From Blastobasis lacticolella (Eukaryota; Arthropoda; Insecta; Lepidoptera; Blastobasidae): a DNA stretch of 64,000 nucleotides. A model generated the notes under the pieces. That model did no database searches and had not been told where the DNA came from. It worked only from the letters and a program-made list of their open reading frames with translations. Shown here in pieces: positions 56,101-64,000 of this stretch (positions are counted from its first letter, which is position 1; each line of letters begins with the position of its first letter). The stretch is taken from the NCBI GenBank assembly GCA_905147135.1, contig LR990050.1:20272001-20336000 (forward strand), read 5' to 3'. The position numbers and the translations under genes are program-made.

Positions 56101-57603
56101 ATGGCAAACTGCAAGAAAAAGTGTGACATTTGTCTAAAACCAATTACAAGACGAGAGTATGTGAAATGCGCATCCTGCAATGTAACATATGATCTTTCAT
56201 GTGCCATAGTTTCAATTAAAAGATTTCTATTAATGACGAATGAAAACAAATTAGCATGGACATGTCGCAAATGTAAGGCAAAGAAAAATAAACAAACGCC
56301 TACGAAAACAAGTTGTTGTACCGACAAATCCCCCATTTGCCCTGATGAGAACCTCCATAATATGACCTGCAGACTTTCTGAAACAAGTGTAAATCGGAGT
56401 AAACAATGCATCTCTAACAAAACAGTCGGAAAAAAAAAAGTGACTGATTCAAACTCAATAGATGATATACTGCCAAATACCACACTCAGCGAAGAAAATG
56501 GTTTCCACCACTCAACGCTCATAAGTTCTTCATCAAATTGTTCTCCGGCCGAAGAAATACATTTTCATCAAGAAATCAACAACTTAACTACACAATTAAT
56601 CCAAGCAAAAATGGAAATCAATAACCTGTTAATGGAAAACATGAAGTTAAAAGAAACGATTAAACTACAAGACGTGAAGATGGAACAGTTGAATACAATA
56701 CCCACTACTTTAAAATATGACAAGACACAACAAAAAAGTCAAGAACATCCTTCAAACAAAATTAATAGAAAGCGAATATTTAGTAAGTTAAGCGGTGAAG
56801 CAAAATTTCAGAAACATAAAGGGGATACTAAATCGAAAATAATTATAGTTGGAGATCAACAGGCTGTAGGAATTGCATCATACCTCATCACTTCTAGATC
56901 TGGCGACAAAAATTTAAATGATTACCACATCACTGGCAGCACATTTAATGGAGCGAAGACTGATTATATTCTACATTCCACCAACATAGAAAACTTAGAA
57001 TTAGATAAAGATGACTGGGTCATATTGTCTATTGGCTCGAACGATACAAACCCTGCTCGACTTTGTAATGATCTCACGTCATTGTTCAAAAGAGTTACTA
57101 GGCCTAGGATAATATTACTAGAAACATTAAGAAACCCGCACTTAAATGAAGATAAACTTAACCTAAATCTTAAAACTATATCACACTGTTTCGATAACTG
57201 TGAATACATACATATATCTTCCAATCTTAAGCCAACCAGAAGCCATAAATACAACATGTGTAAAATATCCCATCTCATAAATAATTTCATTATCCAATAT
57301 GATTCCACCAGCTCTTCATATGTCGTCAATAACCCAATGAATCCAATAAACACTAAACCAAATCAAATACTGCCAGGTACCATTCCCTACTTTTTCGAAA
57401 AAATCAAACAAGCAAAAATTAAAAATGATCACGTCAATAACATCACTGTAGACAAAAATAAAACAGTATACCATAACGTGACTATAAAACCTAGAACAAT
57501 ACCCGACTTCTTTAAAAACAAAGCGACAACTAAAAACACTGAGTGCTCAATGACAGAAAGTCATGACACACCTAAAAATAACAAGTTTTTTCTCGAATCA
57601 TAA
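56101..57603 (+). CDS. CR1-like ORF1 protein: PHD-like finger, coiled coil, SGNH/GDSL-like domain
   Basis: A 500-aa RNA-binding/chaperone-type ORF1. Residues 8-58 form a PHD-like finger: C8-x2-C11, C23-x2-C26, then Y30-D31-x2-C34, and W53-x-C55-x2-C58. The usual His ligand is replaced by Asp31. Residues about 150-200 are heptad-like (EINNLTTQLIQAK...MENMKLKE), a probable coiled coil. Residues about 244-400 have the fold order of SGNH/GDSL esterases (IIIVGDQQA at 247-255; ILSIGSND at 308-315), but the catalytic Ser position of GDS is Gln253. The C-terminus has TIPYFF at 427-432 and TIPDFF at 466-471. From the family, CR1 ORF1 proteins carry esterase and PHD modules of uncertain role. It overlaps ORF2 by 41 nt in another frame. 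No stops or frameshifts. Confidence 0.88.
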   Translation: MANCKKKCDICLKPITRREYVKCASCNVTYDLSCAIVSIKRFLLMTNENKLAWTCRKCKAKKNKQTPTKTSCCTDKSPICPDENLHNMTCRLSETSVNRSKQCISNKTVGKKKVTDSNSIDDILPNTTLSEENGFHHSTLISSSSNCSPAEEIHFHQEINNLTTQLIQAKMEINNLLMENMKLKETIKLQDVKMEQLNTIPTTLKYDKTQQKSQEHPSNKINRKRIFSKLSGEAKFQKHKGDTKSKIIIVGDQQAVGIASYLITSRSGDKNLNDYHITGSTFNGAKTDYILHSTNIENLELDKDDWVILSIGSNDTNPARLCNDLTSLFKRVTRPRIILLETLRNPHLNEDKLNLNLKTISHCFDNCEYIHISSNLKPTRSHKYNMCKISHLINNFIIQYDSTSSSYVVNNPMNPINTKPNQILPGTIPYFFEKIKQAKIKNDHVNNITVDKNKTVYHNVTIKPRTIPDFFKNKATTKNTECSMTESHDTPKNNKFFLES

Positions 57604-60475
57604 TACAAATACTTTTACTATCATGCACCAGAACATTCAAAGTCTTAAACCTAAAGTAGATCTTATAGAGATTATGGCTGATGAACAGAGCATTGACATC
57701 CTATGTTTCACTGAAACTTTTTTAAACTCAAATACTGTTAACACCTTACATATAGATGGCTATCAAAATGGTGCAAACTACTCTAGAAAAACACAGTCAA
57801 GGGGCGGGGTATGTATATATGTGAGAAATTCTATTAGATTTTATACTCTACAATGGATAGCTAACCTTTCAATCGAACGACACTTTGAATGTTGTGGGAT
57901 AAACATACCTGAACTAAACTACATAGTTATATGTTTATACAGAACTCCAGATAGTAATTTTGATTTATTCATAAAATGTCTTGAACACCTATGCCATAAA
58001 TTAACACTAAGAAGTAGATACAACAATAAAAGAGTGATAATATTAGGTGACTTCAATATAAATGTACTAGATAAATGTAATAAAACTGAAATATTTTTAA
58101 ACACACTCAAGGCTTATAATTTGCACACCACTATATCAGTACCAACTAGAATAAGCAATAAATCTGAAACCTGTATTGATAATATAGTAACAAATCTAAA
58201 TTCAAGTAAATACGAAGCAGATGTTCTAAACATTGGATTGTCAGATCATACAGCGCAATATATTAAAATTACTTGTAGTCTGAGCTTTACTGAACGTTAC
58301 TGGTACATTTACAGAAGAAATGTTGCACCTTACAAAGAAATCTTTATTAAATATCTCAGCCAAATTAACTTTTCTGATGTTTATTGCCAAAAAGATGCCG
58401 ATACCGCGTATAATATCTTTATTGAAAAATTTTGTCTTTTGTATGATCTTTGTATACCAGTTCAAAAAGTGAAAATAACACATAGAAAACATCCCACCTG
58501 GAAAACGAAAGGCATAACACTAGCATGCAAAAATAAACGGAAACTATATTTAAAAACTCAACAAAGCAATTGTCAGGATACTTCAAATAAATATAAAACC
58601 TATTGTAATGTTTTAAAGAAAGCAATTAAATGTTCTAAAAGAAAAGCCAATACCGATTATATAAATAAGAGCCCAAATAAAGGTAAAGCAACATGGGGCT
58701 TAATAAAACATAATACATGTGGTAATAACATAAAAACTACAGTGAATTCTCTATCTCATGGTGACAACGTAGTAAATGACCCCTACAAGCTTGCAGAATT
58801 ATTCAATACTTACTTCATAAATGGAAATCTAAATAATTATTCTACATCCACAAAATATAAACCATTAGGAGATAAAAACTGTAAAAGCATGTTCATGACA
58901 CCTGTAACAGAACCAGAAATATTGACAATAATTAAACAGCTTAAAAATAAAAAAAGTACTGGGTGTGATCATATACCTGTAGAACTAATTAAAGCCTCCA
59001 CAGAATATATTACAGGACCACTTACACACATCATAAATCTGTCAATTGAAACCGGTTGCTTCCCCAACGTCTTAAAAAAGGCTATAGTCAAACCACTATA
59101 TAAGAAAGGAAAAGCAACAGAAATCAACAATTACAGACCTGTAGCGTTACTTCCTAACTTCTCCAAAATTTTCGAAAAAGCCATATACATAAAGTTAATT
59201 TCATTTCTAGAAAAAAATAGCATTCTAAATAGTAATCAATATGGATTTCAAAAAGGTAAAAATACCACCTCAGCTATTTTTAAGATTTTAAAACAAATAT
59301 GGGAGGACTTAAACAACAATAAGAAATATTGCGCTGGCTTGTTCATAGATATGTCAAAAGCGTTTGACTGTGTCCAACACGACATACTACTAAGGCAGTT
59401 AGATCATATAGGCATTAGAGGTAATGTATATCAACTACTTAGCTCTTATCTTATAAATAGGGAACAGAACACAGTAATTGAATTTTATAATAAAGATACC
59501 AAAACTATAGAACTTGTTCATTCAAAAAGTGATAAAGTCAGACAAGGTGTTCCCCAAGGTAGCATATTGGGCCCTCTTTTATTCCTAATTTATGTTAATG
59601 AACTACCTTCTCTTGTAGACCATATATGTGTCATGTTTGCAGATGACGCGACCATCTTTATATCGCACGATACTGATAATGAACTTTCGAATGAAATAAA
59701 TAACACACTGGATATAGTGAAAAACTGGCTTATTTCTATCAACCTTAACATAAATCTAGATAAAACTAAAATAGTACAATTCAAAAACAAGAAAACACCG
59801 CATAAACTAACAATCATAAACTCAGGACAAGTCATTCAAGACGTAAATGAAACAAAGTTTTTGGGCGTAACTATCGACACCCATCTAAACTGGAAGGCTC
59901 ATACTGAAAATTTAATCAAGAAACTCTCTAGCTTCTGTTACGCTCTATCCATTCTATCTGTCATTACATCTAAATCTATAGCTATAAATGCCTATTACGG
60001 TTATGTTTATCCTCATTTAAGTTACGGTATCATTTTCTGGGGCAACTCTGTAAATGTTCAATCAATTTTTGTAGCTCAAAAAAGGTGTTTAAGAAATATA
60101 TTTAAAATAAGCCAAATGGAAACATTGCGTAACAAATTTAAAGAAAATAATATACTCACTGTAACTGGTATTTATATCCTAGAAATAAGTCTATTTGTGA
60201 AGTCAAACCACAACACATTCCTAAAAAATACCAGCAGATTACTCAGACCGAATTATGAACATAATATAGTTATACCCCAAACTAATAATAATTTATTCCT
60301 TAAAAGCACATACGTGAGTGGTATTAAAATATTTAATCATTTACCTTATGAAATAAAAAAGTTGAATGGTAACAAATTTAAATTAACACTTAAAGATTGG
60401 CTGTTACAGAAGTCGTTCTACAGTCTATCTGAATTCTATAATTATAGAAATACTACCTACATTGTTAATTTCTAA
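57563..60475 (+). CDS. CR1-like ORF2 protein: AP endonuclease and reverse transcriptase
   Basis: A 970-aa protein, normal length for CR1 ORF2. The endonuclease (about 19-235) keeps the expected catalytic set: HQN (N24), TETF (E51), GDFN (D163, N165), ID (D206) and SDH (D228, H229). The reverse transcriptase (about 500-760) has NNYRPVALLP, F-I-D-M-S-K-A-F-D (D596), RQGVPQGSILGP and the F-A-D-D active site (D694, D695), then FLGVTID and the C-terminal SYGIIFWG region. There is no RNase H, as in CR1. It nicks target DNA and copies its own RNA there. The start at 57563 lies within ORF1; a second Met is at residue 21, just before the HQN motif. The first residues include K-I-T-S-F-F. All catalytic residues are present, so activity is possible. 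Confidence 0.93.
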   Translation: MTHLKITSFFSNHNTNTFTIMHQNIQSLKPKVDLIEIMADEQSIDILCFTETFLNSNTVNTLHIDGYQNGANYSRKTQSRGGVCIYVRNSIRFYTLQWIANLSIERHFECCGINIPELNYIVICLYRTPDSNFDLFIKCLEHLCHKLTLRSRYNNKRVIILGDFNINVLDKCNKTEIFLNTLKAYNLHTTISVPTRISNKSETCIDNIVTNLNSSKYEADVLNIGLSDHTAQYIKITCSLSFTERYWYIYRRNVAPYKEIFIKYLSQINFSDVYCQKDADTAYNIFIEKFCLLYDLCIPVQKVKITHRKHPTWKTKGITLACKNKRKLYLKTQQSNCQDTSNKYKTYCNVLKKAIKCSKRKANTDYINKSPNKGKATWGLIKHNTCGNNIKTTVNSLSHGDNVVNDPYKLAELFNTYFINGNLNNYSTSTKYKPLGDKNCKSMFMTPVTEPEILTIIKQLKNKKSTGCDHIPVELIKASTEYITGPLTHIINLSIETGCFPNVLKKAIVKPLYKKGKATEINNYRPVALLPNFSKIFEKAIYIKLISFLEKNSILNSNQYGFQKGKNTTSAIFKILKQIWEDLNNNKKYCAGLFIDMSKAFDCVQHDILLRQLDHIGIRGNVYQLLSSYLINREQNTVIEFYNKDTKTIELVHSKSDKVRQGVPQGSILGPLLFLIYVNELPSLVDHICVMFADDATIFISHDTDNELSNEINNTLDIVKNWLISINLNINLDKTKIVQFKNKKTPHKLTIINSGQVIQDVNETKFLGVTIDTHLNWKAHTENLIKKLSSFCYALSILSVITSKSIAINAYYGYVYPHLSYGIIFWGNSVNVQSIFVAQKRCLRNIFKISQMETLRNKFKENNILTVTGIYILEISLFVKSNHNTFLKNTSRLLRPNYEHNIVIPQTNNNLFLKSTYVSGIKIFNHLPYEIKKLNGNKFKLTLKDWLLQKSFYSLSEFYNYRNTTYIVNF

Positions 60476-60690
60476 AAATGTTTAGGCTTTGTTTTTAGAT
60501 TTAGATTATTATTATGTTAAAATTTTTTACCTACTTTTAAAAGTGTTAAAATGACAGCTACTTGTCTGTTTTAGCTTATTTATAATATGTACTATACCTA
60601 GAATATTGTACGCCCGAAATGGGCAACACTTAATAAGAAATTATTGTAAGTGTCATACAATTAAAGATTTCTATTTCACTCTACGTTCCC
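60476..60690 (+). other. 3' UTR of the CR1-like element (estimated end)
   Basis: AT-rich sequence after the ORF2 stop, with tacgcccgaaatgggcaaca and ttaagaaattattgtaag. There is no long poly(A), as is usual for CR1 elements, which end in short simple repeats. The exact end near 60670-60690 (caattaaagatttct) is a guess. Confidence 0.4.
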
Positions 60691-61189
60691 TTGACTTGCA
60701 AACAATATTTTACAAAGTTTCTCAAGTGACTTTCACATATGACTTCCACTATAATTGCTACGCAGTGTGGGAACGCAGACGGGCAGTAAAACGTTAAATA
60801 AATTATTAATTTTTATTAGTATAAGTAACTGGACTTATTAGGTGGTATTTGTCTCTTTTTTAATGAAAACAAACGATTTAAAAGTACTTACAAAACGAAG
60901 CCCATCATTATCACGCAAGGCATACCAAAACTTACAACGCAACAAATGAGACGTAAGACATCTGTTTGCACAGCGTATTTAAATATTTACTTAACTAATG
61001 CCATATTATGTCTAAATGCTAAATGGACAAGTAACTACTTATACCTAATAAAAAGGGCCTTGTTATTACCTACATTATAATGTAATGTCTACGTGAATGC
61101 GTTTCTATATTAAAATTCGAAATATTCGTAAATTTTAGCACTAACTTGATCCGTTAGCGGCCTATAGATATCTAACGATCTATCTATAT

Positions 61190-61410
61190 TAGAAGTATAT
61201 AAATATGTAGCCGTGCGTTAGTTAGTCTCGCTAAAACTTAAAAACAGCTTTACCGATTTGAATAATTGTATTTGTTTTTATGTTGTTAGGGTAGGGGTTG
61301 GGTAGGGTATTGTAGGGTAGGGCAAGGGTAGGAAGGGTAGGGTATGGGATATGGGTAGGGTAGGTAGGATACAACGCGAACGAAGTCGAAACGCAGCTAT
61401 AACAGCGCAC
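61190..61410. repeat. interspersed repeat with degenerate GGGTAG minisatellite
   Basis: Units such as gggtaggggttgggtaggg, gggtagggcaagggtagg and gggtagggtatggg run from 61289 to 61369. They are preceded by cgttagttagtctcgc and cgatttgaataattg and followed by acgcgaacgaagtcg, which recalls the ends of other repeats here. The G runs fit a G-quadruplex motif. Confidence 0.65.
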
Positions 61411-62066
61411 TATTGTACAGCACAGCGCACATGTGCACTATTGTTGTACTAAGTTTAATAAACCTACTCGTTCCAACTGTGCTTTTGCAACATTACCTTA
61501 CTTAAAAATTATTGCTATCGCATTTTCATAATATCTTCCAACGACAAGGACAACGGTACTATAGTGCCTTCGGAAAACACCTCGGTCCTCAAGGCTACCT
61601 CTCTTGGTCTAACGACACAATTAGACGTAAGGTGTTGCCATGCCATTCGGCCCCCATAAAACTATCCCCGCGGCCGTCCTCGCCGCTTATGAGGCTAGCG
61701 GGGTGGTGATGATCTACCGACTGCCGGGTTCTGGGTCAGCAGGTAACGAGATCACACTTCGCAGACACCTAATTCGGTTTCGTTATGCCTCAGCCTCAAT
61801 ATAATACAACACACTTATTTCTTAGAACCTATCTGTTATACTTATACATACGCTTCTAAAGACTTAACGATTGGCTTTTCACCGCGGCTACGTCTACTTA
61901 GAAAAAGGTTTTTCTATCGAAATCTAATGTAGATATTTCGAGTTGCTAGTAGATGCATACTTCCGTAACTTAATAATTATTTTTTGTTCCAGGTAAACAC
62001 TCATCAACAAAATCATGTCATCTCGTAGCAGTTCTGTCTCACCACACGCAATCAAAGCCTGTTATT

Positions 62067-62101
62067 GGTGGGTATGTAGACTGAGTATCTACATACCCAC
62101 C
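62067..62101. repeat. perfect hairpin, 14-bp arms, 7-nt loop
   Basis: GGTGGGTATGTAGA at 62067-62080 is exactly complemented at 62088-62101. Confidence 0.8.
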
Positions 62102-62929
62102 GGCGAGTTACGGGTGAGTTGCTGATAACAATGGCGTCACCGTCATAAACTAATATTATGTAAGTACCTATGTATCATGAACATTATATATAGCATGTTT
62201 GTTTACAACTGTGATACCTACGCACAGTTGGAAAGACGACGCGTTAGAAGAATATGTCACAGATCCACGATGACTTGGGTTTTATTTCTATAATTAGAAG
62301 AATACATAGCTATACTTAAAGACTGTTTTCCATAGGACGTGAGAGAAACCGTAACATGACAATGTTAAATATTATTTTTACATTCATGTCAGTAAAATTT
62401 ACTAGGTTCGTAAGAACAATTTTACGGTCAGATTGTAGAGATATCTATCAAATAATGTGATGGAAGTGTCATCATCTAGCTGCCCTTATCCCACTACGTG
62501 GCGTCGGCACGTCTCTTTCTTCCATTCAACTCGTCACCTCGGTACTCACTCCTTGCGTTGTCGTTAAAATATATCGTTTCAAAGTTACACGGGATTAAAG
62601 TTTCCATGCAAATTTTGGAATCTGTACACAAGGACAAGCATAGATATTGGTTTCTGGATCACGTCTACAAAATTTCATTGGCTTTGATAGCGTAGTTAAT
62701 GTTGAGAATATGACTAAACTACGTTTGTATGGGGCGCGCTTTGCAAACACTAGCCTTAATTCTGAATAATCTAATATGAGGACCCTACTCACTTGAAATA
62801 CGAGTAATAATGTACTGTAAAGTCGGTCGCGGAGGCTGCGCAGGCGGCGGTGGCTGCGTCCGGCGCGGGCGGCCTCGCCGCGAGGCCAGACGACACCCAG
62901 TATAGTATTGTGATAGCATTTAAGTTGAT

Positions 62930-63040
62930 TTCAATATTTATTTATTTATTTGCCAACAGATTTACACTTTTTGTTACATTAAATAGTACATGAAAAATCG
63001 TAAACACTTAAATGTAAATCCAATAACATGCAAACTTACG
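62930..63040. repeat. (TTTA)n tract with TE-tail-like sequence
   Basis: tatttatttatttatttgcc then aacagatttacactttttgt and attaaatagtacatgaaaa. Similar in arrangement to 22741-22870. Confidence 0.35.
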
Positions 63041-63299
63041 TTCACAGTAGAATCGATCGCTCTTAATTAAAAATAAATCTATATCTACCACCACTCAATA
63101 TAACTCAATAAAATCCGATCTGAGGCAGTATGAACATATACTCCTACACTGAACATACCAGTAAAACGTGGGATAAACTTGGAAATTAATTGGCAACACG
63201 TTGCGTAGGCGACGCAATTTCTTGCTACAAACCATCGAATATAGTACAACTTCCTCCAATAAATAAAAATTAACAATAAACAATACCAGCTTTGGGCAA

Positions 63300-63730
63300 T
63301 CTCGGCTTCTATCACGTTCTCATTCATTCGATTCGGTCTTCGGCATCCTCGCGTCGCAACTCGCAAGCCGTTGGTAGTTGCATTTGACTCAGAGCGATGT
63401 CAATCCATTGTTCCTTAGGCCTCCCGCGAGACCTCTTTCCTGATTGTTTAAGCTGCGCGTGACGTGATCGAACCAGCGCAAGCGAGATGATTTAAGAGAC
63501 TAAACCGATATACCTAACCTCCTTATTCCGCACGCCAATGCTCCCACGGATGTAACCATGTGCAAGTGCTAGGTCTAGTCGTGCAAGTCCGCACATCCAC
63601 CGTAGCATTTTCATTTTATGAGTTCACGGACGAGCTATCTACGTGCTCGCATACGTTGCGCATCACAGGCCTAATTATGCTCTTGTACAAGTACTAGGTA
63701 GCCCCTTGAGCTTGACAGTCGTCGTACATC
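63300..63730 (-). mobile_element. RTE-like reverse transcriptase C-terminal remnant
   Basis: On the minus strand, across frameshifts: K-M-L-R-W-M-C-G-L, A-R-L-D-L, Y-I-R-G-S-I-G-V-R-N, then S-R-G-R-P-K-E-Q-W-I-D-I-A-L and D-A-E-D-R-I-E. This is the conserved C-terminal order of RTE-type elements (MLRWMCG, HIRGSLGV, GRPKKRWID, AEDR). It is too broken to function. Further minus-strand sequence to 64000 may be its upstream part but is not readable. Confidence 0.7.
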
Positions 63731-64000
63731 ATCCTACCCGTCAGGAATGAACCTAATGACCAATCCAGTAATGGTCGGTTAATCCGCTGCTGATGATTGT
63801 GTAGTTTATTCTCGCAGAGTCATAGATTCCGACTTCAGAAACTCGGTGGCTATTTGAGGCCGCAGGTGAACGTTCTGGCTGATTGATTGAGAGTCAGCCG
63901 GTTACCCGACTCATGCTGCCGACCGACGGCGCAGTAGCTGGAATCGGCGAATCTAATAGTGTTAACACAGTTTCAGCGAATGACGATAAAAATAAACTAA

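Larger units (their letters stand above)
55330..60690 (+). mobile_element. CR1-like non-LTR retrotransposon, both ORFs open
   Basis: This is a full-coding element with an AT-rich 5' UTR (about 55330-56100), ORF1 (56101-57603), ORF2 (57563-60475) and a short 3' UTR. The sense strand is markedly A-rich compared with its surroundings. Domain order (ORF1 with PHD-like finger, coiled coil and SGNH/GDSL-like domain; ORF2 with AP endonuclease and reverse transcriptase, no RNase H) is that of CR1-group elements. The outer boundaries are estimates; I did not find a target duplication. Intact frames indicate a recent insertion. Confidence 0.85.
60691..63299. other. non-coding, a few repeats
   Basis: It contains a G-rich minisatellite at 61289-61369, a hairpin at 62067-62101 and a (TTTA)n plus TE-tail-like stretch at 62935-63030. 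A GC-rich spot near 62830-62890 has no supported frame. Sequence at 61620-61740 with cccccataaaactatcccc resembles interspersed-repeat DNA but was not assigned. Confidence 0.4.

Noticed and set aside
56058..56522. 154-codon minus strand frame opposite CR1 ORF1
   Set aside because: It is antisense to a clearly coding, A-rich ORF1. Phe/Leu-rich content is the expected shadow of that composition.
61289..61369. Telomeric repeat array
   Set aside because: Units are GGGTAG-like and irregular, not the insect TTAGG, and the site is embedded in interspersed-repeat sequence.
1..64000. CRISPR array, phage, operon or other prokaryotic system
   Set aside because: No regularly spaced repeats with unique spacers, no Shine-Dalgarno-linked gene rows, and clear spliced exons and eukaryotic retrotransposons instead.
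1..64000. Endogenous virus or LTR retrotransposon
   Set aside because: No long terminal repeats, protease, integrase or capsid frames were seen; all reverse-transcriptase pieces have non-LTR context.

Overview
This window looks like nuclear DNA from an insect, most likely a moth or butterfly. It is AT-rich and gene-poor, with short exons separated by kilobases of intron and many scattered GTAGGTACCTAC-type stretches. It carries tRNA-derived SINEs, MITEs and CR1-, Jockey- and RTE-like non-LTR retrotransposons. I see no prokaryotic gene organisation. The species assignment is inference from style and repeat content, not from a marker gene.

The one host gene I can name is at the left, on the + strand. 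It is the 3' end of a P4-ATPase phospholipid flippase of the ATP8A1/ATP8A2 type. Exons at 3283-3381, 11744-11829 and 12495-12592 splice in frame and give the cytoplasmic tail after the last membrane segment, ending in the autoinhibitory GFAFS motif and a stop. The large intron between the first two holds a phase-compatible alternative end at about 10477-10576, with an AATAAA at 10895, and a possible cassette exon at 11435-11475. The transmembrane and catalytic exons must lie left of the window. A second gene may begin in the CpG-rich block at 26.3-27.1 kb, with a candidate first exon at 26960-27068 rich in Arg-Ser; I do not recognise it.

From about 13 kb to 55 kb almost everything I can name is mobile-element debris. 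There are at least fourteen copies or pieces of one tRNA-derived SINE, five MITE or foldback elements, a decayed reverse transcriptase at 19.8-21.4 kb with a relative at 51.5-51.8 kb, a Jockey-like C-terminus at 51.8-52.2 kb, two RTE-like remnants at 36.7-37.5 kb and 63.3-63.7 kb, and three copies of a roughly 345-bp repeat whose 3' tail matches the Jockey-like element. Short, near-perfect hairpins with 14-33 bp arms recur through the window and are not explained by the named repeats.

At 55.3-60.7 kb sits a CR1-like retrotransposon with both frames open. ORF1 (500 aa) has a PHD-like zinc finger, a coiled coil and an SGNH/GDSL-like domain. ORF2 (970 aa) has an AP-type endonuclease and a reverse transcriptase with their catalytic residues in place. 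ORF2 starts inside the last 41 bases of ORF1. A tRNA-like sequence with good A and B boxes lies about 1 kb upstream. Odd points are a substituted zinc-ligand position, a missing nucleophile position in the SGNH domain, and three I-x-x-F-F motifs around the ORF1/ORF2 junction.
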